Assembly (NCBI GenBank): GCA_904395315.1
Contig: CAJFNT010000099.1
Coordinates: forward strand, 1 to 46,629
Reading direction: 5' to 3'
Length of the DNA: 46,629 bases
DNA from: an uncultured Clostridia bacterium
GTDB taxonomy: Bacteria > Bacillota > Clostridia > UBA1381
Shown here: in pieces, positions 33,300-40,393 of the stretch
Position numbering within the stretch: the first letter of the stretch is position 1
Layout: every line of letters begins with the position of its first letter
Program-made: the position numbers and the translations under genes
Notes under the pieces: model-generated
What the model saw: the letters and a program-made list of their open reading frames with translations, nothing else
Databases searched by the model: none
Told to the model about the DNA's origin: nothing

Positions 33300-34126
33300 T
33301 GAGCAGAGCGGACGATATATTTATAAAAAACTGCCGTGAGATAATTGACAGCGGCTATTCTGATGAGAGCATGGATGTGCGTCCGCATTGGGAGGATGGA
33401 GCTCCGGCGCACACGATAAAGCGATTTGGTATAGTAAACCGATATGATCTTTCAAAGGAGTTTCCGATACTGACTATCCGCAGGACGTATTTAAAAAGCG
33501 CGGTAGACGAGATACTCTGGATATGGCAGAAGAAGTCAAACAATATAAAGGATCTTCACAGCCATATATGGGATTCATGGGCGGACGAGAACGGATCGAT
33601 CGGGAAAGCGTACGGATATCAGCTCGGGATAAAACATAAATATCCCGAAGGGGAGTTTGATCAGGTCGATAGGATAATTTATGATCTTAAGCATAATCCC
33701 GCGTCAAGAAGGATAATATCCAATATATATGTGCATCAGGATCTTCATGAAATGAATCTGTATCCGTGCGCTTACAGCATGACTTTCAATGTTACAGGAA
33801 ACAGGTTGAACGCGATACTTAATCAGCGTTCTCAGGATATGCTTGCCGCTAATAACTGGAACGTTGTTCAGTATTCTGCGCTTCTGATAATGATGGCTAA
33901 AACTTGTGGATTTGAGCCCGGAGAGCTTGTGCATGTCATAGCCGACGCGCATATCTATGACAGACATATTCCGATAATAGAAGAGATCATTGCGAACAAA
34001 CCGTACGATGCGCCTATCCTTCATGTAGCGGCCAAGCATGATTTTTATGATTTTACACGTGATGATTTTACTCTCGAAAATTACCGGTATCATGAACTTA
34101 AGACAAGGATACCGGTAGCGATATAA
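33299..34126 (+). CDS. thyA: thymidylate synthase
   Basis: This enzyme converts dUMP to dTMP with methylenetetrahydrofolate. At 275 residues it has the catalytic Cys157, here in LYPCAYSMTFNV, the RSQD phosphate-binding block (near 177) and the DAHIYDRH segment (near 217). In most ThyA proteins the catalytic cysteine is followed by His; here it is Ala. The WNVVQYS segment takes the place of FNIASYA. These changes fit a divergent ThyA subgroup rather than loss of function, since the gene is intact and coupled to the ABC-F gene by a one-base overlap (TAATG). No dihydrofolate reductase gene is adjacent. Confidence 0.88.
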   Translation: MSRADDIFIKNCREIIDSGYSDESMDVRPHWEDGAPAHTIKRFGIVNRYDLSKEFPILTIRRTYLKSAVDEILWIWQKKSNNIKDLHSHIWDSWADENGSIGKAYGYQLGIKHKYPEGEFDQVDRIIYDLKHNPASRRIISNIYVHQDLHEMNLYPCAYSMTFNVTGNRLNAILNQRSQDMLAANNWNVVQYSALLIMMAKTCGFEPGELVHVIADAHIYDRHIPIIEEIIANKPYDAPILHVAAKHDFYDFTRDDFTLENYRYHELKTRIPVAI

Positions 34127-34159
34127 TCAATAAATACATATGATCAGGAGGAGATAAGA

Positions 34160-34954
34160 ATGAAACTGGGATTTATCGGAGCCGGAAATATGGGCGGAGC
34201 GATAATCGGCGGGATCGTCAAGAACAAGATCGCTGAAGCGTCGGAGATAGTAGTCGCGGATGCGAGCGAAGCTGCGCTGAATGCGATAGCTGAAAAATAT
34301 GGCGTAAATGTAACACTGGATAATACTGAGGCGGCAAAGGCGGATATGCTTTTTTTGTGTGTGAAGCCGGCCGTTATTTACAGTGTTATAGAGGGTATAG
34401 CAGAGTACGTGCATCCTGAGACAGTAGTTGTTTCTATCGCGGCGGGACAGAGCATAGAGAAGCTTATGGACGCGTTCGGAAATGATGATCTGAAGCTTGC
34501 GCGTGTTATGCCGAATACTCCGGCGCTTGTGGGAGAAGGAATGGCTGCGGTTTCACCAAATGATAATATGACAGGAGCTGAAACAGAGAATGTGCTGAGA
34601 ATATTTAATAGTCTCGGCAAAGCCGAAGCTGTAAGCGAAAAGCTTATGGATGCGGTAACTGCGGTAAGCGGATCGTCACCGGCCTATGTGTTTATGTTCA
34701 TCGAGGCTATGGCTGACGCGGCGGTGAAGGGAGGTATGCCGAGAAAGCAGGCATACACATTTGCCGCACAGTCGGTGTTGGGAAGTGCTAAAATGGTGCT
34801 TGAGACTGGTATGCATCCGGGTGAATTAAAGGATATGGTATGCTCCCCGGCGGGAACGACGATAGACGCGGTCGCGGTGCTGGAAGAGGAAGGCATGAGA
34901 AACGCTGTTATGAAAGCGATGGATGCGTGCATTGAGAAATCAAGATCAATGTAA
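34160..34954 (+). CDS. proC: pyrroline-5-carboxylate reductase
   Basis: The last enzyme of proline synthesis; it reduces pyrroline-5-carboxylate with NAD(P)H. The 264-residue product has the N-terminal Rossmann fingerprint GFIGAGNMGGAI, the VARVMPNTPALVGEGM-type strand (here LARVMPNTPALVGEGM), the AVSGSSPAYVFMFIEAMADA active-site block, and the PAGTTIDAVAVLEEEGMR signature near the end. GGAGGAGA is well placed before the ATG. Its partner proA lies at the far left of the window under a different promoter. It follows thyA by 33 bp and may be co-transcribed with it. Confidence 0.96.
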   Translation: MKLGFIGAGNMGGAIIGGIVKNKIAEASEIVVADASEAALNAIAEKYGVNVTLDNTEAAKADMLFLCVKPAVIYSVIEGIAEYVHPETVVVSIAAGQSIEKLMDAFGNDDLKLARVMPNTPALVGEGMAAVSPNDNMTGAETENVLRIFNSLGKAEAVSEKLMDAVTAVSGSSPAYVFMFIEAMADAAVKGGMPRKQAYTFAAQSVLGSAKMVLETGMHPGELKDMVCSPAGTTIDAVAVLEEEGMRNAVMKAMDACIEKSRSM

Positions 34955-35005
34955 GCTGTTATAAAAATACTGTGCTGCAAGTTTTTCATAGGCGGGGACA
35001 TATAA

Positions 35006-35258
35006 TCTAAGCCGGAAATATTAGGGTATGTGGATATAGGCGGCATTGCAGATGAGCTTATGACAGCTGAAGTAAAAATCAAGAGAGGCAGACAGAGGTA
35101 CAGGCAATGCAATTGATGCTGCGGCGGCAGTGAAAGCGACCGAGCTGTTGAAACGGCATACAATTGATTTCAACCATTATACAAGAGAATTATCGGATCT
35201 AATACTTCCGGAACTGACAAAACGGGTTGCTGCATTGATTGAGAATAAAAACGATTGA
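35006..35258 (+). pseudogene. frameshifted gene remnant, unidentified
   Basis: Two protein-like segments run in different frames. The first is open from 35006 (SKPEILGYVDIGGIADELMT), preceded by a stop, and loses sense near 35080-35100. The second continues in another frame (GNAIDAAAAVKATELLKR and on) to TGA at 35256-35258. Together they look like the C-terminal end of a gene broken by a frameshift and truncated at its 5' side. The family is not recognised. No start or ribosome-binding site is evident. Confidence 0.45.
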
Positions 35259-35297
35259 CTTTAATAATTAATAAATTTGTCAGATCAATATTATCAG

Positions 35298-35333
35298 ACG
35301 GTGTTGTCGCAGAAAAGGTTGTGACAATACCGT
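35298..35333 (+). terminator. probable terminator before the permease promoter
   Basis: ACGGTGTTGTCGC and GTGACAATACCGT form an imperfect stem with a short loop, followed by TATTTTTG. Confidence 0.55.
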
Positions 35334-35353
35334 TATTTTTGTATCAAAAAATA

Positions 35354-35383
35354 TTGACAGCGTGAGTCGAATCATGGTATAAT
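35354..35383 (+). promoter_or_regulatory. consensus sigma-A promoter for the purine permease
   Basis: TTGACA (35354-35359), an 18-bp spacer and TATAAT (35378-35383). The leader is only about 40 bases, too short for a purine riboswitch. Confidence 0.75.
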
Positions 35384-35430
35384 ATTGTGTAACAATTTAT
35401 TCATAAAACATAAAAAGAGAGGTAATTTTT

Positions 35431-36786
35431 ATGGAAAAACTTTTCAAACTAAAGGAGAACGGCACAACGGCCGGGAAAGAAGTGGTTGCAGGATTTACAA
35501 CATTCTTTGCAATGGCATATATAATTGCCGTGAATCCAACACTCTTAAGCGAATCAGGTATGGAGTGGGGCGCTGTGTTTCTTGCGACTATCATATCAGC
35601 TATCATAGGAACATTGGTAATGGGACTTGTTGCGAATGTGCCCTATGCGTTGGCGCCTGGAATGGGTTTAAACGCATTTTTTGTATACACTGTATGCTTC
35701 ACGCTTGGTTTTACATGGCAGCAGGCGTTATCCATGGTGTTTATTTGCGGATTGATAAATATTTTTATAACAGTCACCAAAATACGAAAGTATATCATTA
35801 AGTCAATACCGAGAAGTCTTCAGAATGCGATAGGCGGCGGTATCGGTATTTATGTCGCATACATAGGCATACTTAATGTCGGGCTTATAACGTTTGATTC
35901 GGGAGTGCCCGCATTGGTCGCGCTTAATCAGCCTGCATTTTGGCTTTTCCTTATCGGCTTGGCGCTTACGGTCGTATTGCTGCTCTGTAAAGTCAAGGGC
36001 GCTATATTGATAGGTATTGTTGCCACAGCGCTTTTTGGTATACCTATGGGAGTTACAGTGCCGGGAGAAAGTGTCAGCTTTACTGAAGCATGTAGCCAGT
36101 TGCCGACAACATTTTGCGCCATTTTTACGAGCGAGGGTTTGGGATCGCTTTTCTCTGATGCGGCAAAGATCCCGCTTGTCATCATAACCATTTTTTCATT
36201 TAGCCTTTCCGATACATTCGATACGATCGGGACATTTATCGGTACGGGACGACGTACAGGCATTTTTAGCGATGAGGATGAGCTTGCTATGGAGAAAAAT
36301 TCCGGTTTTAAATCAAAGATGGATAAGGCATTGTTTGCTGATGCCACAGCAACATCTATAGGAGCTATTATTGGAACTTCCAATACCACCACATATGTTG
36401 AAAGCTCGGCAGGTATAGGCGCAGGCGGTCGTACCGGTCTCACGAGTGTTGTAGTTGCGATATGTTTCGCTCTCAGCGCATTCCTTGCGACATTTGTAAG
36501 CGCGGTGCCTTTTGCCGCTACAGCGCCCGCTCTGGTGGTCGTTGGTGTCATGATGATGTCATCGTTCAAAGAGATCAAATGGGATGATCTTTCAGAGGCG
36601 ATACCGGCATTCTTTGCCGGAGTGTTTATGTCGCTGTGCTACAGTATTTCTTACGGTATCGCAGGCGGATTTATTTTCTACTGTATAGCAAAGATCTGCA
36701 AGAAGCAAATAAAGGACATCAATCCGATAATCTGGGTGGCGACAGGCTTATTCATTCTGAATTTTGTAATGCTTGCGATTATCTAA
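35431..36786 (+). CDS. purine permease, guanine/hypoxanthine type (NCS2, AzgA-like)
   Basis: A 451-residue transporter of 12-14 helices in the COG2252 group (PbuG, PbuO, GhxP, AzgA-like). The substrate segment begins with GKEVVAGFTTFFAMAYII and AVNPTLLS, and the family signatures ALAPGMGLNAFFVYTV, NAIGGGIGIYVAYIGI and STSSTTTYVESSAGIGAGGR-like sequence (here GTSNTTTYVESSAGIGAGGR) are present. It moves guanine, hypoxanthine or adenine with protons. Purine salvage genes are not adjacent. AGAGAGGTAA is upstream of the ATG. The 5' leader is short. Confidence 0.92.
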   Translation: MEKLFKLKENGTTAGKEVVAGFTTFFAMAYIIAVNPTLLSESGMEWGAVFLATIISAIIGTLVMGLVANVPYALAPGMGLNAFFVYTVCFTLGFTWQQALSMVFICGLINIFITVTKIRKYIIKSIPRSLQNAIGGGIGIYVAYIGILNVGLITFDSGVPALVALNQPAFWLFLIGLALTVVLLLCKVKGAILIGIVATALFGIPMGVTVPGESVSFTEACSQLPTTFCAIFTSEGLGSLFSDAAKIPLVIITIFSFSLSDTFDTIGTFIGTGRRTGIFSDEDELAMEKNSGFKSKMDKALFADATATSIGAIIGTSNTTTYVESSAGIGAGGRTGLTSVVVAICFALSAFLATFVSAVPFAATAPALVVVGVMMMSSFKEIKWDDLSEAIPAFFAGVFMSLCYSISYGIAGGFIFYCIAKICKKQIKDINPIIWVATGLFILNFVMLAII

Positions 36787-36868
36787 AGTGTGATGGGACG
36801 GTCATCATGTGTTTGACGCATTTTGTGCGGACGATCATATTGAACACATATTTCAAGGGTATAAAAAG

Positions 36869-36896
36869 AGCGGGGACATTAAGATATGTCTCCGCT
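36869..36896. terminator. strong terminator between the permease and nrdG (convergent)
   Basis: AGCGGGGACAT and ATGTCTCCGCT form an 11-bp stem (one wobble) with a 6-base loop, followed by a T run on the plus strand and preceded by an A run that serves the minus strand. Confidence 0.85.
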
Positions 36897-36900
36897 TTTT

Positions 36901-37392
36901 TTATTCACAGTGAAGCACGGGTTTTCCAAGCGTCCTGCTTTCCTTAACGTCTATTACTTTTTGGTTAGAACTGCCCCGCCACGGGAGATTGACATCTTTC
37001 AACTCATCTATAAATAGTCCGTCCACAAGCACGTCAATATAATCCATAAGAGGCAGATCTTTTACAGCCGACCAATCGTAGCCTGTATAGACCCAAATCG
37101 TTTTATCAGGGAACTTTCTTTTGATCTCCTTTATGAATTCTGTAAGCTCTGCCCGGTTGCGCGGGAGGAGCGGATCGCCTCCTGAGAAAGTAATGCCTGA
37201 GATATACGGCTTTTCAAGCTCGTCATATATCTCCTGTTTGGCAGCCTCATCAAAGGGAAGTCCGCCGTCCGGATCCCAGGTTATCGGATTTTGGCAGTTG
37301 GGGCAATGATGCTCACAGCCGGCGGTCCAGAGCACAACTCTCAGACCGTCACCGTTGAGCATATCATCCTTTGTAATATTATGATATCGCAT
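36901..37392 (-). CDS. nrdG: anaerobic ribonucleoside-triphosphate reductase activating protein
   Basis: A 163-residue radical SAM enzyme that generates the glycyl radical on NrdD. The 4Fe-4S ligating motif CxxxCxxC appears as CEHHCPNC near residue 26. SAM-binding features include FSGGDPLLPRN and the YTGYD segment. The length is normal for NrdG. Its ATG overlaps the nrdD stop by one base (TAATG), so the pair is translationally coupled. Confidence 0.95.
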   Translation of the reverse strand: MRYHNITKDDMLNGDGLRVVLWTAGCEHHCPNCQNPITWDPDGGLPFDEAAKQEIYDELEKPYISGITFSGGDPLLPRNRAELTEFIKEIKRKFPDKTIWVYTGYDWSAVKDLPLMDYIDVLVDGLFIDELKDVNLPWRGSSNQKVIDVKESRTLGKPVLHCE

Positions 37393-39509
37393 TACATGCT
37401 TTTCCTTTCGGCAATTTCAGCCATCTTTGCATGATTAAGACGCGTGTCGCCCTTAACTCTCGAATATGAAAGATAGCCGTTCATTCTTTCTATTTTTGTA
37501 AGATTTCTTGAGCCGCAAACAGGACAAACATCCATTTCAAGCTCTTCATGTCCGCAGTCGTCACAATATGCGAGAGAAAGATTGACTCCCTCGTAGAAGC
37601 CCATATTCATCGCGCGTCTGACGAGTGTTTTTATTGCCTCTTTGTTGTAGGCGATAGGATATTTAACGTATTGGATCTTTCCTCCGTTGGAAAGATTCCA
37701 GAAACGGGCCTCTGAATCCTGTTTTTCGATAGGTGTTATATCTTCCGTAACATGGCAGTGGAAGCTGTTCGAAACATATTCTCTGTCCGAAACATTTTCG
37801 ATTATGCCGTATTTTTCTCTGAATTGGGTCACCTGGAGACCGCAAAGTGACTCTGCCGGCGTCCCGTATATAGCGTATAGTATATTATCTTCTTTCTTGA
37901 ACTGCGCTATCTTGTCGTTGATATGCTGCAAGACTTCCAGCGCAAATTGTCCGTCCTCATACAGCGATTTCTTGTTATAGAGCTGCTGAAGCTCATTGAA
38001 AGCTGTTATCCCGAATGATGCTGTAGCCGACTTAAGGAGAGGCTTTATTTTATCATGGATACCGAGATGCCCGCCGTAGAAACCGCCCTCACAGTATGCG
38101 AGAGGATTGGTGGATGCGCGCATTTCACCAAGATAATCGTAAGTCCTTTTGTGGAGCTGACGTATAAGCTCAAGATAGTAATCGAGCACTTCGTAGAAAT
38201 CCCTTGACTCCTGTCTTGACTTTGCAAGTATCATAGGCAGATGCAGAGATATTGCACCTATATTGAAACGACCTACAAATATAGGCGTGTCATTTTCGTC
38301 TGCCGGTTCCATGCCGCCTCTTTCGTAATATGGCGAGAGGAAAGCCCTGCATCCCATAGGTGATACGATCTTGCCGTATTTTTTATACATCGATGGCACA
38401 TAGCCTTCGCCTGTGAGACTGAGCCAGTCCGGATACATCGTCTTTGCGCTGCATTCTATGCCGGCTTCAAAAACATCCTCAAGCTCTTTTCCGGGTCCGT
38501 GGAGATTTTCGTCGTAGAGAAAGACGAGTTTAGGGAACAGCACCGGCTTTTTAAAGCCCGGTTTGCCTTGACCGTTCATACGTACCCTGAACATGATCTT
38601 TGTGCACATTCTCGCAAATCTTCCCGTGCCTGTGCCCGCGGTCACGGTTATAAAAGGATAGTCTCCGCGGCTGGATGAAACGGAATTGAATTTGTACTCC
38701 CAGCCCTGAAAACCCTGTTCGAAATCGCGTTCAATATCCTTTATGGTCAGCTCTTCGGCTTTATCCTCGTCAAGACCGAGGCTAAGATATTTCTCCTTAT
38801 ATTTTTTATATGATTTTTCAGCGTAAGGCTCAAGGATGAGTTCAGCGGACGGAACGGTAAAGCCTCCGTATTGCTGTGACGCCGCGCTTAGAACTATATC
38901 GCCTATCACATCGAATGCCGTGTCAAGCGTCTTTGGTTCGTTGTACCAGAGATTACCCATTTCAAATCCGCCCTTGAGCACATTTGCAACGTCAAAAAGG
39001 CAGCAGTTCATTGTGTCACGACGGGCTGACATATCATGGATATAAATATATCCGTCACGTATAGCCTGAAGCTCTTCTGTTGTGAGGAAGAATTTCTTGT
39101 ACAGTTCTTTATTGAGCTGATTGAATATGAGGCTTCGCTTCGTTGAAACAAGCGCGCTGTCGGTGTTGCTGTTTTCTTTGTCGCCTATGTACATTATTGA
39201 CTGACTTTTTTTGTATACCTCGTCAAGCATCTGAACGAAATCCTGTTTGTAATTTCTGTAATCACGATAGCTCTTTGCGACCTTGGGGTTGACTTTTTCA
39301 AGAGCGCCTTCGACTATATTATGCATCTCGGCGATCTGGATATCTTCTTTACCCATATCCTCCGCTGCTTTTTCTACAAATTTACAAATAAAGTTTTTCT
39401 CCTCCTCAGTAAATTTTACAAGCACGCGGAATGCGGATTTGTTAACGGCAACAACTACTTTTTCGATATTGAAAGCCTCTTTTGTACCGTCCTTTTTTAC
39501 AACTTTCAT
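37392..39509 (-). CDS. nrdD: anaerobic ribonucleoside-triphosphate reductase (class III)
   Basis: This enzyme makes deoxyribonucleotides from NTPs without oxygen. The 705-residue product has an N-terminal ATP-cone domain (about 1-90; KKDGTKEAFNIEKVVVAV) for allosteric control, the catalytic barrel, a zinc ribbon (CDDCG ... CPVCG, about 645-665) and the C-terminal glycyl-radical segment RMNGYLSYSR (Gly near 678). The N-terminal cone and NrdR box at 39659-39674 together indicate dNTP-responsive control. GAGGTGA is near the ATG. Confidence 0.97.
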   Translation of the reverse strand: MKVVKKDGTKEAFNIEKVVVAVNKSAFRVLVKFTEEEKNFICKFVEKAAEDMGKEDIQIAEMHNIVEGALEKVNPKVAKSYRDYRNYKQDFVQMLDEVYKKSQSIMYIGDKENSNTDSALVSTKRSLIFNQLNKELYKKFFLTTEELQAIRDGYIYIHDMSARRDTMNCCLFDVANVLKGGFEMGNLWYNEPKTLDTAFDVIGDIVLSAASQQYGGFTVPSAELILEPYAEKSYKKYKEKYLSLGLDEDKAEELTIKDIERDFEQGFQGWEYKFNSVSSSRGDYPFITVTAGTGTGRFARMCTKIMFRVRMNGQGKPGFKKPVLFPKLVFLYDENLHGPGKELEDVFEAGIECSAKTMYPDWLSLTGEGYVPSMYKKYGKIVSPMGCRAFLSPYYERGGMEPADENDTPIFVGRFNIGAISLHLPMILAKSRQESRDFYEVLDYYLELIRQLHKRTYDYLGEMRASTNPLAYCEGGFYGGHLGIHDKIKPLLKSATASFGITAFNELQQLYNKKSLYEDGQFALEVLQHINDKIAQFKKEDNILYAIYGTPAESLCGLQVTQFREKYGIIENVSDREYVSNSFHCHVTEDITPIEKQDSEARFWNLSNGGKIQYVKYPIAYNKEAIKTLVRRAMNMGFYEGVNLSLAYCDDCGHEELEMDVCPVCGSRNLTKIERMNGYLSYSRVKGDTRLNHAKMAEIAERKSM

Positions 39510-39617
39510 ACTGATCTCACCTCAAATTAAACAAATTACTTAATATTTATCTGTTAATGCTATTGACTTAAGCTGCCTTAATAAATACAGTGTCTGTGGT
39601 CAAACTGTATTCTTATG

Positions 39618-39633
39618 AATCTGTATTTTGTGT
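39618..39633 (-). promoter_or_regulatory. degenerate second NrdR-like half-box
   Basis: AATCTGTATTTTGTGT matches the right half of the NrdR box (9 of 10) but hardly the left half. It lies 41 bp from the perfect box, about four helical turns. Confidence 0.4.
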
Positions 39634-39658
39634 CATTTCATTTCCAATTCAAACAACG

Positions 39659-39674
39659 ACACAATATATTGTGT
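39659..39674 (-). promoter_or_regulatory. NrdR box
   Basis: ACACAATATATTGTGT is a perfect palindrome matching the NrdR consensus (ACACWATATATWGTGT). It lies just downstream of the nrdD -10, a position suited to repression. A second, degenerate copy is at 39618-39633. Confidence 0.85.
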
Positions 39675-39679
39675 TCTGT

Positions 39680-39709
39680 ATTATACTACTTTAACTACAT
39701 CTTTGTCAA
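39680..39709 (-). promoter_or_regulatory. consensus promoter for nrdD-nrdG
   Basis: On the minus strand, TTGACA (39709-39704), an 18-bp spacer and TATAAT (39685-39680). The start site would fall in or next to the NrdR box. Confidence 0.8.
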
Positions 39710-39941
39710 GAGTTTTTTTAGATTTCAAAGATTACAGTTTTGTTACAGAAACTTTTCAGGCGTATGAAAACAATTATATCATTTTGGCTTTGCACTGTCA
39801 ATGCCTTTTAAGGTACAATAAAAATTTAAGCGGGATAAAGGATTCAATTTGGCTAAAAATTTACACGTCTAAGCGGAGCGATAATGCAGAGAATATATTT
39901 GTCGGCTGCAATGAGCCGCTGACGGGGAGGGGGATACAAGA
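39710..39941. other. intergenic region upstream of the small ORF
   Basis: Nothing beyond the nrd promoter, a weak promoter-like pair at 39789-39819 and a small hairpin at 39902-39917 was found. Other frames read here look like non-coding sequence. Confidence 0.4.
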
Positions 39942-40151
39942 TTGAAGTGTGTGATATTGGCAGCGGCTTTGCTCCTGTCGGATCTGACAAGAGCAATTTT
40001 TAGAAAATGGATAAATGTGTGTGTTTTAAATGCGTTTTCTTCGGGACGGTCTATCGCTGACAGGCGCGTTGTGACGCTTTCAAGACTATATTCGGTCTTT
40101 TCGCGTACATCCGCGGCTCTTGAGCGCAAATTAGAGGAAAAAATGCGATAG
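39942..40151 (+). CDS. possible small protein of unknown function
   Basis: A 69-residue frame with TTG start and an exceptionally good GGGAGGGGG sequence (39924-39932) nine bases upstream; a CGGCT/AGCCG hairpin at 39902-39917 stands just before it. The sequence has a short hydrophobic segment (CVILAAALLLSD) and a basic C-terminal helix. No family is recognised and no clear promoter was found (TTGCAC at 39789 with TACAAT at 39814 is weak). The region otherwise looks non-coding. Confidence 0.3.
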   Translation: MKCVILAAALLLSDLTRAIFRKWINVCVLNAFSSGRSIADRRVVTLSRLYSVFSRTSAALERKLEEKMR

Positions 40152-40206
40152 GATGGCGATCGTAAGATCTCATGATCATTTAATTCAAATTTTTCTTGCA
40201 AAACGC

Positions 40207-40235
40207 TTGATTTTTCGATAAAAAAATGGTATTAT
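40207..40235 (+). promoter_or_regulatory. sigma-A type promoter for nifJ
   Basis: TTGATT (40207-40212), a 17-bp spacer and TATTAT (40230-40235). It leaves a leader of about 150 bases. Confidence 0.65.
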
Positions 40236-40241
40236 ATATAT

Positions 40242-40393
40242 ATGTATGCGGTGGCTTTGCGATAGACATTAAAATGTTTACCAGAGCCTGACCGGGAAAC
40301 ATTGGGTTCCGGTCGTCAAAAGGTCATATAATAATCTTAAGCGCCGGACACCACAAGTGTCCGTTCGCAATAACTTTTCAGGAGGAACTATAA
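40242..40393 (+). promoter_or_regulatory. structured leader of nifJ
   Basis: Two stable hairpins can be read: GACCGGGAA with TTCCGGTC (40290-40314, one bulge) and CGGACAC with GTGTCCG (40345-40363, 5-base loop), the latter extended by GCG and CGC. They end about 20 bases before AGGAGG and the nifJ ATG. No known riboswitch family fits by eye. A regulatory role is inferred. Confidence 0.45.

Noticed and set aside
35384-35430. Purine riboswitch ahead of the permease gene
   Set aside because: The leader after the TATAAT is only about 40 bases and no aptamer-like structure fits.
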